A stretch of 64,000 nt of DNA from Paenibacillus spiritus. Lineage in GTDB: Bacteria; Bacillota; Bacilli; Paenibacillales; Paenibacillaceae. Position 1 is the first letter of the stretch. Every line of letters starts with the position of its first letter. This document shows positions 55,137-63,955 of this stretch, in pieces. Below the pieces are notes generated by a model. It did not search any database. It had not been told where the DNA came from and was given only the letters and a program-made list of their open reading frames with translations. Location: contig NZ_VYKK01000021.1 in assembly GCF_008710135.1 (NCBI RefSeq), positions 58,257-122,256 of the forward strand, given 5' to 3'. A program made the position numbers and the translations under genes.

Positions 55137-55877
55137 ATGAAATCCTGGATAACAGCGGCCGGCTGGCCGGCGCTGTCGCTTCTTATCCCGGCCGGCCTGG
55201 CCTTGTGGAAGCCTTCATGGGAGACTTCGCTGCTGCTGGCGGCCTGGGCCGCGGCGGCTATGGCTGCGGCCGTTCTTCTGTGCCGCGGAAGGCTGCAGGA
55301 AGAACTCCGCCGGCAGGAGCACTGCTTGCAGGAGCAAGCAATTCGAACGCTGAATCATCATCGGCATGATTGGATGAACGATCTGCAGGTGCTGTACGGA
55401 TATATTCAGCTTGGCAAGCCTGATAAATCTGTGCAGTGTGTGGAAAGAATAAAGGAGCGCATCGCTCTGGACAGCCGGATTGCCAAGCTCGGCATCCCGC
55501 CGCTGGTCTTCTTTCTTCAGTCCTACCGCACCTCGGGCGGCGGGCTGCTGCTGGATATTGAAGTCGAGGAAGGGCTGTTTCTGGAGGACAGGCTGTCTCC
55601 TGAAGGAAGCGCGGAGCTGGCCTCGGCAGTGGCCCAGACGGTTGCGGCTTATGAACGGGGCTTGCCGGAGATTCATGGGGAGCCTCCGGTGCTGGAGCTG
55701 TCGTTCCGTTCGGAAGGACCCGATCTCATCATTGTTTTTGAAGGCGAAGACCCGGAAGGAAATCCCGATCTCATGCAGAGACGCATTTCCAGCATAATAC
55801 GGGACAAGAGAATTCGGGCCGAGCGGCTGGATCCGCAGGAGTCCGATTTTCAACTGCGCATCCCTATGGGCGTGTGA
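55137..55877 (+). CDS. spo0B: Sporulation phosphotransferase Spo0B, membrane-anchored form
   Basis: 246 residues from the ATG at 55137 (weak ribosome site GGGGACGTGG). Residues 4-23 and 31-48 are two hydrophobic helices. The Spo0B helical hairpin follows: TLNHHRHDWMNDLQVLYGYI, in which His77 (RHDW) aligns with the phosphoryl-accepting His30 of B. subtilis Spo0B. The C-terminal ATPase-like part (about 130-246) is degenerate. It passes phosphate from Spo0F to Spo0A. B. subtilis Spo0B lacks these helices. Located between rpmA and obg as in B. subtilis; 15 bases to obg. Confidence 0.88.
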   Translation: MKSWITAAGWPALSLLIPAGLALWKPSWETSLLLAAWAAAAMAAAVLLCRGRLQEELRRQEHCLQEQAIRTLNHHRHDWMNDLQVLYGYIQLGKPDKSVQCVERIKERIALDSRIAKLGIPPLVFFLQSYRTSGGGLLLDIEVEEGLFLEDRLSPEGSAELASAVAQTVAAYERGLPEIHGEPPVLELSFRSEGPDLIIVFEGEDPEGNPDLMQRRISSIIRDKRIRAERLDPQESDFQLRIPMGV

Positions 55878-55892
55878 GGAAGGTGAAGATTA

Positions 55893-57203
55893 ATGTTTGT
55901 AGATAAAGCGAAGATTTATGTAAAAGGCGGCGACGGAGGCGACGGGCTCGTCGCTTTCCGCCGGGAGAAATATGTGCCGGAGGGCGGACCGGCCGGCGGC
56001 GACGGCGGCAAGGGGGGCGACATCATCTTCCGTGTCGACGAAGGACTGCGGACGCTGATGGACTTCCGCTACCAGCGGCATTTCAAAGCCCAACGCGGAG
56101 AGAAAGGCCGCAACAAGAGCCAGCACGGGGCCGGCGCCGAGAATATGGTCGTTCGGATTCCGCCGGGAACGGTTCTGTACGATGACGATACCGGCGAGTT
56201 GATTGCCGATATGACGCGTCACGGCCAGCAGATCGTAGTGGCCCGGGGCGGCCGGGGCGGCCGGGGGAATATCCGGTTCGCCACGCCGAATAACCCGGCG
56301 CCGGAGCTTGCGGAGAACGGCGAGGAAGGCCAGGAACGGTATATCGTGATGGAGCTGAAAGTGATGGCGGATGTCGGGCTGGTCGGGTTCCCGAGCGTGG
56401 GCAAGTCGACGCTGCTGTCCGTGGTGTCCGCGGCGAAGCCGAAGATCGGCGCGTATCATTTTACAACCATCACTCCAAATCTTGGCGTAGTCGATGTCGG
56501 CGACGGCAGAAGCTTCGTTATGGCCGACCTGCCGGGACTGATCGAAGGCGCTTCGGAAGGCGTCGGTCTCGGACATGAGTTTTTGCGCCATGTAGAGCGG
56601 ACCCGGATCATCATCCATGTGATCGACATGGCGGGTTCCGAAGGCCGCGATCCGTTCGAGGACTGGGTGAAGATCAACGAAGAGCTGAAGCAGTATAATG
56701 CAGGATTGGCGGATCGGCCGCAGGTGGTTGCCGCCAACAAGATGGATATGCCGGAAGCGCAGGAGCATCTGGAATCTTTCCGGCGTCAGCTCGGCGACAT
56801 TCGTCCGGACATTGAGATTATGCCCATCTCTTCGCTGACCCGGCAGGGCGTGCAGGAGCTGCTCTACCGGGCGGCCGATCTGCTGGATTCCATTCCGGCA
56901 GTGGCGGAGGTTCAGCCTGAAGGAGATGCAGCCGAACGCAAGGTGTACAAGCTGGATGCGTCGGAAGACGACCACTTTACCATTACCCGCGACAACGAAG
57001 CGTTCGTGGTGCACAGTCCGCGAATCGAGCGGATGCTCAAACGGCTGCAGATGAACTCGCATGATGCGATTCTGAAGCTGGCCCGGACGCTGCGCCATAT
57101 GGGTGTGGACGAGGAACTCCGCAAGCGGGGGGCCGTAGAAGGCACCATCGTGCGGATTGCCGACTTCGAGTTCGAATTCGTAGAGAGCAGCAGCTACTAT
57201 TAA
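55893..57203 (+). CDS. obg: GTPase Obg (CgtA)
   Basis: 436 residues behind AGGAAGGTG. Glycine-rich Obg fold ([20 protein letters not shown], then [20 protein letters not shown]), G-domain with Walker [21 protein letters not shown] (about 165) and [20 protein letters not shown], then a C-terminal OCT domain (about 345-430). Late 50S assembly and stress signalling; in B. subtilis Obg is needed for Spo0A activation, fitting the coupling to spo0B. Confidence 0.97.
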   Translation: MFVDKAKIYVKGGDGGDGLVAFRREKYVPEGGPAGGDGGKGGDIIFRVDEGLRTLMDFRYQRHFKAQRGEKGRNKSQHGAGAENMVVRIPPGTVLYDDDTGELIADMTRHGQQIVVARGGRGGRGNIRFATPNNPAPELAENGEEGQERYIVMELKVMADVGLVGFPSVGKSTLLSVVSAAKPKIGAYHFTTITPNLGVVDVGDGRSFVMADLPGLIEGASEGVGLGHEFLRHVERTRIIIHVIDMAGSEGRDPFEDWVKINEELKQYNAGLADRPQVVAANKMDMPEAQEHLESFRRQLGDIRPDIEIMPISSLTRQGVQELLYRAADLLDSIPAVAEVQPEGDAAERKVYKLDASEDDHFTITRDNEAFVVHSPRIERMLKRLQMNSHDAILKLARTLRHMGVDEELRKRGAVEGTIVRIADFEFEFVESSSYY

Positions 57204-57216
57204 GAAGGTATCTAGG

Positions 57217-57244
57217 CCGGCGGAGCGATTCGCCGGTTTTTTTT
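57217..57244 (+). terminator. Rho-independent terminator after obg
   Basis: CCGGCG pairs with CGCCGG, 8-base loop, then eight T. Confidence 0.93.
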
Positions 57245-57283
57245 GCGTGCCTGTATTCAAAGTTTTTCATTTTACCAAGAGGG

Positions 57284-57312
57284 TTGCAATTTCATCCTCG
57301 GCGGCTTATAAT
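57284..57312 (+). promoter_or_regulatory. Sigma-A promoter of pheB-hom-thrB-pheA-ilvE
   Basis: TTGCAA and a perfect TATAAT are 17 bases apart, 43 bases before the pheB start. No T-box or other leader structure was seen. Confidence 0.8.
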
Positions 57313-57354
57313 GTCCACTATGTACATACAAAAGTCTTTAGGGAGAGGACGTTC

Positions 57355-57792
57355 GTGAAAGAACGCTATTATTTGGTCCGGGAAGATATTTTGCCCGATG
57401 CTGTGCTGAAGACGATGCAGGTCAAGCAGCTGCTGGAAGCCGGCGACGTCAAGACGGTGCATGAGGGCGTGGAGCAGGTCGGACTCAGCCGCAGCGCTTT
57501 TTATAAGTATAAGGACGGTATTCATCTTATTCACCAGCTGGAACGGGAGCGGATCGTCACCATCTCGATGGATCTGGATCACGAATCCGGCATGCTGTCC
57601 AAGGTGCTGAGCGCCGTTGCGGGGCATGGGGCCAATGTGCTGACCATCAACCAGAGCATACCGCTGCAAGGAAGGGCCAACGTCGTCATCTCCATCGAAA
57701 TTTCCCATTTAAGCGGAGAACTCGGGGAATTGCTGGACGGGCTGAAAGAAATGCCGGGCGTCAGACGCACGCAAATTGTAGGCCAGGGATAA
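57355..57792 (+). CDS. pheB: ACT-domain regulatory protein PheB
   Basis: 145 residues from a GTG behind GGGAGAGG; a longer upstream frame is not supported. Residues 1-65 contain a helix-turn-helix-like segment (VHEGVEQVGLSRSAFYKYKD). The rest is an ACT domain (IVTISMDLDHESGMLSKVLS, AVAGHGANVLTINQSIP). Small ACT proteins of this kind lie next to pheA or hom in Firmicutes and are thought to sense amino acids. First gene of the operon. Confidence 0.93.
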   Translation: MKERYYLVREDILPDAVLKTMQVKQLLEAGDVKTVHEGVEQVGLSRSAFYKYKDGIHLIHQLERERIVTISMDLDHESGMLSKVLSAVAGHGANVLTINQSIPLQGRANVVISIEISHLSGELGELLDGLKEMPGVRRTQIVGQG

Positions 57793-57825
57793 AGAGAGAA
57801 TCGGTCAGAGAGGATGCGGATAGAG

Positions 57826-59112
57826 ATGAAGCCGGTTAAGGTGGGGCTGCTGGGATTGGGAACGGTCGGAACGGGCGTAGTGCGGATTCTCCAGGGCTTC
57901 CAGGAGGATCTGAGCAGTCAGGTAGGATCACCGATCGAGATCAGCCGGGTAGCTGTGAAGAATTCGGAGAAGACGCGGTCCATCGATATTGCGCGCGAGG
58001 TGCTGACCACCGATCCGTGGGAAGTCATCCGCGACCCTGAGGTCGACGTGATTGTTGAAGTCATGGGCGGCGTGGGCATCACGAAGGATTACATTCTCGA
58101 AGCGCTGGAGCGCGGCAAGCACATCGTGACGGCCAACAAGGATCTGATGGCCCTGCACGGCACAGAGATTCTGGCCAAGGCCCAGGAGAAGCAGTGCGAC
58201 GTCTTCTATGAGGCCAGTGTAGCCGGCGGGATTCCGATTATCCGTACGCTGATTGAGGGCTTCTCGTCGGACCGGATTGTCAAGATTATGGGGATCGTCA
58301 ACGGGACGACCAATTACATACTGACCAAAATGAGCCAGGAAGGCGCGTCGTATGACGACGTCCTTCAGGAAGCCCAGGCTCTCGGCTATGCCGAAGCGGA
58401 CCCGACCTCCGATGTGGAAGGGCTGGACGCTGCCCGCAAAATGGCGATTCTCGGCACGCTGGGCTTCCGGACGAATGTAGAGCTGACCGATGTCAGCGTC
58501 AGCGGCATTTCCGGCGTAACCCGGCAGGACATTCAGTTCGCCAAGCGTCTTGGCTACGAGATTAAGCTGCTCGGCATTGCCGAATGCCACAATGAAGAAT
58601 TCAGCATCAGTGTACAGCCGACCTTGATCCGGGCCAGTCATCCGCTCGCCTCGGTAAGCGGGGTATTCAATGCGGTCTACGTCTTCGGTGAAGCCGTTGG
58701 CGAGACCATGTTCTACGGAGCGGGAGCGGGTGAAATGCCGACGGCGACCTCCGTTGTGGCCGACCTTGTAGCCGTCATTAAGAATTTGAAGCTTGGAGTA
58801 AACGGGCTCAAGCAGATCGTTCCCTACAAGCAGAAGAAGCTGAAGAGCGATGAACAGGTCTTTTACAAGAACTTTTTACTGCTGCACGTGGACGACAAGG
58901 CGGGGGTTCTGGCTCGGATCACGCAGGTCTTCGCAGAATACGAGGTCAGTCTCGATTCCGTTCTGCAGCAGGCGAATCCGGCCAATCCGGACGCCGAAAT
59001 TATCATTGTTACCCACAACGCCAGCAAGGCGAGCATGGATAAGGTGCTGCGGCGTTTTGAAGAAATGGACGTTATTCGCCGGGTGAAGAGCCATTACCGG
59101 GTAGAAGGATAA
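57826..59112 (+). CDS. hom: Homoserine dehydrogenase with ACT domain
   Basis: 428 residues from the ATG at 57826 (MKPVKVGLLGLGTVGTGVV, as in Bacillus Hom); an ATG four codons earlier is almost in the AGAGAGG ribosome site. NAD(P) site GLGTVGTGVV. Catalytic block YEASVAGGIPIIRTLIEGFS; GIVNGTTNYILTKMSQEGAS. C-terminal ACT domain (LLLHVDDKAGVLARITQVFA) for feedback by threonine. thrB follows after 25 bases; thrC, present between them in B. subtilis, is missing. Confidence 0.96.
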   Translation: MKPVKVGLLGLGTVGTGVVRILQGFQEDLSSQVGSPIEISRVAVKNSEKTRSIDIAREVLTTDPWEVIRDPEVDVIVEVMGGVGITKDYILEALERGKHIVTANKDLMALHGTEILAKAQEKQCDVFYEASVAGGIPIIRTLIEGFSSDRIVKIMGIVNGTTNYILTKMSQEGASYDDVLQEAQALGYAEADPTSDVEGLDAARKMAILGTLGFRTNVELTDVSVSGISGVTRQDIQFAKRLGYEIKLLGIAECHNEEFSISVQPTLIRASHPLASVSGVFNAVYVFGEAVGETMFYGAGAGEMPTATSVVADLVAVIKNLKLGVNGLKQIVPYKQKKLKSDEQVFYKNFLLLHVDDKAGVLARITQVFAEYEVSLDSVLQQANPANPDAEIIIVTHNASKASMDKVLRRFEEMDVIRRVKSHYRVEG

Positions 59113-59137
59113 ATAGGGTTGAAGGAGATCGCGACTG

Positions 59138-60118
59138 GTGAAGAGAAGAGTTAGAGTCAAGGTCCCCGCCAGCACGGCCAACCTCGGTCCGGGCTTTGAT
59201 ACGCTCGGCATGGCGCTGTCGCTGTACGCGTGGATGGAAATGGCGGAGGCGGAAGAGACCGCCTTCCACCTGTATGGAGACGAGATGAAGGGACTTCCCC
59301 TCGACAAAAGCAATCTCCTCTACCGGGTAGCCCAAATGGTATTTGAGGAAGCGGGCGTTTCGGTGCCCGAACTGGACATCTCCATGTATTCCGAGATTCC
59401 TCTGACCCGCGGGCTGGGCAGCAGCGCGTCGGCCATTGTCGCCGCGCTGACGGCGGCGAATGCGTTGATTAGCAGTCCGCTGTCCACGGAACGCCTGTTC
59501 GATCTGGCGTCCTCGCTGGAGAAGCATCCGGACAATGTCGGCGCCTCTTTCTTCGGCGGTATTATTGCCGCGGCCTGGGACGGCGAGCATGCCGATTACA
59601 TGCGGATTGAGCCTCCGGATGAACTGGAGGCGTTAGTCGTCATCCCCGAGTTCGAACTGGCCACCTCGAAGGCGCGCGGCGTTCTGCCGGAGGCGCTGCC
59701 GATGGGCGACGCCGTTCACAACATCGCCCGTTCGTCGCTGCTGACGGCGGCGCTTGCGCTGGGCCGGCTGGATCTGGTCGGAGCGGCCATGAAGGACCGG
59801 CTGCATCAGCCTTACCGGGCTGCGCTGGTGCCGGGCCTGACCGAGCTGCTGGACGAGGCGCCGCGCCGCGGCGCGCTCGGAGCGGCGCTCAGCGGCGCGG
59901 GGCCTACGCTGATCGCCCTCGTCCGCAGGGATGAACCGAAGAAGCGCGAACTGGAAGCCTTTATGCGGGAGACCTTGTCGGCGCAGGGAATCCCGGCAAC
60001 GGCGCGCTGGCTGCTCCCTGCCAAGGAAGGCGCAAGCGTGCTGGAAATGCCGGACAGCGCGCCGGGGATGCGCGAGGAATCATTTTTGGATATGATAAAA
60101 GGAGTTCAACAGAGATGA
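59138..60118 (+). CDS. thrB: Homoserine kinase
   Basis: 326 residues from a GTG, ten bases after AAGGAG. GHMP kinase: VKVPASTANLGPGFDTLGMA (start), phosphate loop PLTRGLGSSASAIVAALTAA (about 89-108), and GAALSGAGPTLIALVRRDE near the end. Phosphorylates homoserine. The stop overlaps the pheA start (ATGA), coupling threonine and phenylalanine genes. Confidence 0.96.
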   Translation: MKRRVRVKVPASTANLGPGFDTLGMALSLYAWMEMAEAEETAFHLYGDEMKGLPLDKSNLLYRVAQMVFEEAGVSVPELDISMYSEIPLTRGLGSSASAIVAALTAANALISSPLSTERLFDLASSLEKHPDNVGASFFGGIIAAAWDGEHADYMRIEPPDELEALVVIPEFELATSKARGVLPEALPMGDAVHNIARSSLLTAALALGRLDLVGAAMKDRLHQPYRAALVPGLTELLDEAPRRGALGAALSGAGPTLIALVRRDEPKKRELEAFMRETLSAQGIPATARWLLPAKEGASVLEMPDSAPGMREESFLDMIKGVQQR

Positions 60119-61002
60119 AATCGATAGCTATGCTGCCGGAGGGAACCACTTCTCACGAAGCGCTGCTGCATTTGTTGGACGGGGAGCCGTTCAGGCCGGT
60201 TTATCACAAGCTGATCTCCGATGTATTCCTGTCAACAGCGAGCGGCAAGACGGACTACAGCGTCATTCCGATCGAGAATACCATTGAAGGGTCCGTCAGT
60301 CTGCATCTGGACTGGCTGATTCACGAGGTGGAACTGCCGATGCAGGCAGAATGGATTTATCCGTCTATTCAGAACTTGATCGGCAACCCCGGCGAGTTTT
60401 TGGATACAGACGGGCAGGCAAGGTATGACAGAATTGTCAAAGTGCTCTCTCATCCGGTGGCAATGGCCCAGTGCGGACAGTTCATCCGCCAGCATCTGCC
60501 GGGAGCGGAGATCGAGACGGTCGGAAGCACCTCGGAAGCGGTGGAGATCGTCAAGCAGCATCCGGGCAAAGGCTGGGCCGCCATTGCCACGGAATTCGGC
60601 GCCCGTACGCACGGCCTCGAAATGGTTGCGAGAAGGGTAACCGACCACGACAACAACTATACCCGTTTTGTGCTGGTCGGATCGGCTAAGCCTGAGCTTC
60701 GCCGCCGAAGCAGCGGCAGCAAGACAAGCATTCTCGTCACCCTGCCGGAGGATTATCCGGGCGCGCTGCACCAGGTTCTCTCGGCCTTTGCCTGGCGAAG
60801 ACTGAACCTGTCGCGCATCGAGTCGCGTCCGACGAAGAAGAAACTGGGGTCGTACTATTTTTACATTGATGTGCTCGAACCGATGGATTCGGTCCTGATG
60901 CCCGCGGCAATTGAAGAGATTCAGGCGCTGGGCTGCATGGTCCGGGTTATGGGCTCGTATCCCACATACACCTATGAGAAAGAAAAAGCGGAGGTGCAGT
61001 AA
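60115..61002 (+). CDS. pheA: Prephenate dehydratase
   Basis: 295 residues, start in the thrB stop overlap. Converts prephenate to phenylpyruvate. Catalytic TRF triad in DHDNNYTRFVLVG (about 178-190); YSVIPIENTIEGSVSLHLDW; C-terminal ACT domain with GALHQVLSAFAWRRLNLSRI, then ESRPTKK, the phenylalanine-binding ESRP. Monofunctional (no chorismate mutase part), as usual in Firmicutes. Confidence 0.96.
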   Translation: MKSIAMLPEGTTSHEALLHLLDGEPFRPVYHKLISDVFLSTASGKTDYSVIPIENTIEGSVSLHLDWLIHEVELPMQAEWIYPSIQNLIGNPGEFLDTDGQARYDRIVKVLSHPVAMAQCGQFIRQHLPGAEIETVGSTSEAVEIVKQHPGKGWAAIATEFGARTHGLEMVARRVTDHDNNYTRFVLVGSAKPELRRRSSGSKTSILVTLPEDYPGALHQVLSAFAWRRLNLSRIESRPTKKKLGSYYFYIDVLEPMDSVLMPAAIEEIQALGCMVRVMGSYPTYTYEKEKAEVQ

Positions 61003-61006
61003 GCGC

Positions 61007-61891
61007 ATGGCTGAGCAATGGATTTATCTAGACGGACAATATGTGACCAAAGAGAAGGCGACCGTATCGGTATTTGACCACGGATTCCTGTATGGAGACG
61101 GGATTTTTGAAGGAATCCGGATTTATAACGGCAACATTTTCAAATGCAAAGAGCATCTGGATCGGCTGTATGATTCGGCTAAATCCATCATGCTGGACAT
61201 CCCGCTGACCTACGACGAAATGCGGGAAGCCATGGCGGAGACCATTCGCCGCAACGATATGCGCAACGGTTATATCCGTCTGATCGTCTCCCGGGGTCCC
61301 GGGAATCTGGGTCTGGACCCTCGGCGGTGTCCGAAGGCCAGCGTCATTATCATTGTCGAGCAGCTTGCGATCTATCCGGAGGCGGCCTACCTGAACGGTC
61401 TGCGTGCCGTCTCCGTCTCCCAGCGGCGCAACATTCCGGATGCGCTCAATCCAAAGATTAAATCGCTGAACTATCTGAACAATATTCTGGTCAAGATCCA
61501 GTCCAATCTGGCCGAGGCGGACGAAGCCGTCATGCTGAATGCCCAAGGTTATGTAACTGAAGGATCGGGCGACAATATTTTTGTCATCAAAAAAGGAGTT
61601 GTCTATACCCCGCCTTGCTATCTGGGCGCGCTGGAGGGCATTACCCGGCTTGCCATCATCGAGCTGTGCGAGAAGCTGGGGATCCCGCTCAAAGAAGAGC
61701 CGTTCACGCTGCATGACCTTTACATTGCGGATGAAGTCTTCTTTACCGGCACAGCTGCCGAAGTCATTGCCTGCCGCGAGATCGACGGACGGATTATCGG
61801 CGAAGGCCACGCGGGTCCGGTCACGCTGAAGCTGCTGGAGGAGTTCCGGCGCATCGTAGACCAGGACGGCTATAAAGTGTGGGAAAGCTAA
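61007..61891 (+). CDS. ilvE: Branched-chain amino acid aminotransferase
   Basis: 294 residues from the ATG at 61007 behind GGAGGTGC; the longer frame overlaps pheA. Class IV PLP aminotransferase: VFDHGFLYGDGIFEGIRIYN (about 25-44), PLP lysine in NPKIKSLNYLNNILVKIQ (about 155-160), EGSGDNIFVIKKGVVYTPP. Last step of Ile/Leu/Val synthesis and can also transaminate phenylpyruvate-type acids, which fits its place behind pheA. Confidence 0.93.
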   Translation: MAEQWIYLDGQYVTKEKATVSVFDHGFLYGDGIFEGIRIYNGNIFKCKEHLDRLYDSAKSIMLDIPLTYDEMREAMAETIRRNDMRNGYIRLIVSRGPGNLGLDPRRCPKASVIIIVEQLAIYPEAAYLNGLRAVSVSQRRNIPDALNPKIKSLNYLNNILVKIQSNLAEADEAVMLNAQGYVTEGSGDNIFVIKKGVVYTPPCYLGALEGITRLAIIELCEKLGIPLKEEPFTLHDLYIADEVFFTGTAAEVIACREIDGRIIGEGHAGPVTLKLLEEFRRIVDQDGYKVWES

Positions 61892-61918
61892 TCCGCTTTT
61901 GACCGGGAAGAAATCATC

Positions 61919-61967
61919 GATCCTGCTTGTGCTCCTTGCGTGGAGCGCAGGCAGGATTTTTTTGTGC
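61919..61967 (+). terminator. Rho-independent terminator after ilvE
   Basis: ATCCTGC...GCTCC pairs with GGAGC...GCAGGAT with small bulges, then seven T. Confidence 0.92.
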
Positions 61968-62085
61968 GCAGGGATGTCATTCGCCTATGGCCTGCATAAG
62001 ATGAAGTAGCGAAGGAGGCCGAATAACGCGCTCCGGTGCGATCAAGACGAGGCCGCCATATCAGGCAATAGGAGGGTAATGCTGC

Positions 62086-63663
62086 GTGAAAATACACATT
62101 GTCAAGCAAGGGGACACTCTCTTCGAGCTGTCGCAAAAATACGGATTGCCGCTGGAGGATCTGATTAAAGCCAATCCGCAAATCGCCGATCCCGATGTGC
62201 TTCACATCGGAGACAAAGTGAAGATTCCGGGGGCAGGGACGCTGCCGGATCAGGGAGAGATGTATTACAAGCATACGGTTCAGCAGGGAGATACGCTCTG
62301 GAAGCTGTCCAAAGCTTGGGGGGTCCAGCTCAAAGATGTCATTGAAGCGAATCCTCAGCTGAAGAATCCGGATGTGCTGAAGGTTGGAGAAGTCGTTTAT
62401 ATCCCGAAGAAGGGTGCGGTTGCGCCTGCAGAACCGGCAGGAACCGAATCAGCGGGAACAATCGTAGGTGGGGAAGCGACTGGCGGCAAGACGTATACGG
62501 GACCCATCGAGCAAGTTCCCGGCAAAACCTACACGGGACCCATCGAGCAAGCCCCCGGTAAAACCAATACGGGACCAGTCATTCAGCCTGCCCCGCCGGT
62601 TCAGGTTGTTCCGGCTCCCGCCCCTGTCCCGGAAATCGTCACCGAGACGCAAAGTCTCTTTGTGCAAATCTCTGTACCGGCCCAGGAGGCAGTGGTATAC
62701 CAGCCTCAGCCGATGCCTGCGCCGGCTCCTTGCCCGGCAGAACCGGCGGGCTGCGGAGGCGTTAGCGGCTATCCGGGCCTGACAGAGAATCCGCACTTCT
62801 ATGATTGCCCGCCGGTATACCCGATGTATCAGTCCGTGGGCTGCGCTCCCGCTCCTTGCGGTCCCTCGCCGCATGCGATGATGTGCGGAACGACGTTACC
62901 CGCTCCGGCACCTGCGTATGGCGACTCTTGTTACCCGGGCATCTCGGCATCGGATTATACCCCTTGCGGGATGGAAGGAATGATGAACTACACCTCGGGA
63001 AGCTATCCGTCCGTCATTCAGCCCTCTTCCGCCTATACGCCGTCTCATTTTGGTATGCACGGTTACCCGGAGCACATGTATGCCCAGCCTTCTTGCCCTC
63101 CGGATGCCTATACGGCTTCAATGCCAGGTTATGCTCCGTCAACACCTGCTTACACGGCTCCTGTCTACAGTCAGCAAATGCCGTCCATGCCATGGCCGTC
63201 GTGCGGCTGCGGAGAAGGACAGAGCTGGCCGGCAGCGCAAGCCTATCCTTCCGGTTCCGAGACGGTTCCCGGCGGGGGCATGGCGTATGCTCCTCCGGCA
63301 TATGCTCCTTATCCTTATCCCGGCTGGAATCCTGGCGCCTATCCCGCTCAGATGGCCGCTTCTCCCGTACTCCCGACTATTCCGGAGTTTCCCGGGACCG
63401 ATTGGCCTTATCTGAATCGGATTCAGCCCTTGGCTCAAGTGCAGAATACGGCCGACCCTATTCCGTCCGCATCCGAAGAAACGCCGGCGAAAGAAGAATC
63501 GGCTCCCGCCGCCAAGAGTAAAGCGGGGGAACGAGGCAAAGCCAAGGTATCCGGACAGGAAAGCTCCAAAAAGGCCGCTTCAGAAACCCGCAGCAAGAAG
63601 TCTCCAAACAAGAATGAACCGGAAACCGCAAAAAAACGTAAAAATCCGTGGATCTCCCGTTAA
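62086..63663 (+). CDS. safA: SafA-like spore coat protein with two LysM domains
   Basis: 525 residues from a GTG, seven bases after GGAGGGTAA. Two LysM modules: residues 3-48 (HIVKQGDTLFELSQKYGLPL) and 62-108 (HTVQQGDTLWKLSKAWGVQL). Then a Thr/Pro/Gly linker with two exact TYTGPIEQ repeats and one variant (about 130-165). A long Pro/Tyr/Cys/Gln-rich segment (about 170-450) is suited to cross-linking, and a basic Lys-rich tail ends it. SafA binds cortex peptidoglycan through LysM and is recruited by SpoVID, also in this window. The middle part is fast-evolving, so identity rests on layout and on safA lying near obg-pheA in Bacillus. Promoter not found. Confidence 0.78.
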   Translation: MKIHIVKQGDTLFELSQKYGLPLEDLIKANPQIADPDVLHIGDKVKIPGAGTLPDQGEMYYKHTVQQGDTLWKLSKAWGVQLKDVIEANPQLKNPDVLKVGEVVYIPKKGAVAPAEPAGTESAGTIVGGEATGGKTYTGPIEQVPGKTYTGPIEQAPGKTNTGPVIQPAPPVQVVPAPAPVPEIVTETQSLFVQISVPAQEAVVYQPQPMPAPAPCPAEPAGCGGVSGYPGLTENPHFYDCPPVYPMYQSVGCAPAPCGPSPHAMMCGTTLPAPAPAYGDSCYPGISASDYTPCGMEGMMNYTSGSYPSVIQPSSAYTPSHFGMHGYPEHMYAQPSCPPDAYTASMPGYAPSTPAYTAPVYSQQMPSMPWPSCGCGEGQSWPAAQAYPSGSETVPGGGMAYAPPAYAPYPYPGWNPGAYPAQMAASPVLPTIPEFPGTDWPYLNRIQPLAQVQNTADPIPSASEETPAKEESAPAAKSKAGERGKAKVSGQESSKKAASETRSKKSPNKNEPETAKKRKNPWISR

Positions 63664-63687
63664 GCAAAAAACTTATAATCCATATAA

Positions 63688-63738
63688 TAAAAACTCAGCA
63701 TCCGGGGAATGTACGTACTTCGTACAACTCCGGATGCT
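63688..63738 (-). terminator. Hairpin after safA, T tract on the minus strand
   Basis: AGCATCCGG (63697-63705) pairs with CCGGATGCT (63730-63738) and an inner GTACG pairs with CGTAC. Read on the minus strand it is followed by GAGTTTTTATT, so it would best terminate leftward transcription. On the plus strand it may still close safA. Confidence 0.5.
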
Positions 63739-63831
63739 AATATCAGTATGTAAGTAGAGATAAGGGAGTAAAACTCGAATGAAGGTCTTATAGGTATATG
63801 GATTCATATACGAAATGGGAATTTATGAGGG

Positions 63832-63955
63832 TTGTTGCATCGCTGAGGGACGTGCTATAGTAAGTAGCAGTCACCCGGTACAAGCAGATATGGACGACCT
63901 CTTAAATAGAGATTGAAAATTAAAGCTTGCATCATAAAAGAGACTGTGTTATATT
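63832..63955 (+). promoter_or_regulatory. Two tandem strong promoters facing out of the window
   Basis: First, TTGTTG at 63832 and TATAGT at 63856-63861, 18 bases apart. Second, TTGCAT at 63927 and TATATT at 63950-63955, exactly 17 apart. No gene starts before base 64000. The P1-P2 pattern, AT-rich stretch and absence of a ribosome site suggest a stable RNA, possibly an rRNA operon, just beyond. The remaining bases of 63664-64000 show nothing else. Confidence 0.55.

Noticed and set aside
55100..55369. Alternative frame MSDVLVPGTW overlapping spo0B
   Set aside because: It lacks the RHDW motif and diverges from any known protein; the spo0B frame carries the conserved sequence.
61975..62005. 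Sigma-E promoter of safA
   Set aside because: CATAAGAT resembles the -10 box but the upstream ATTC is too close; not supportable.
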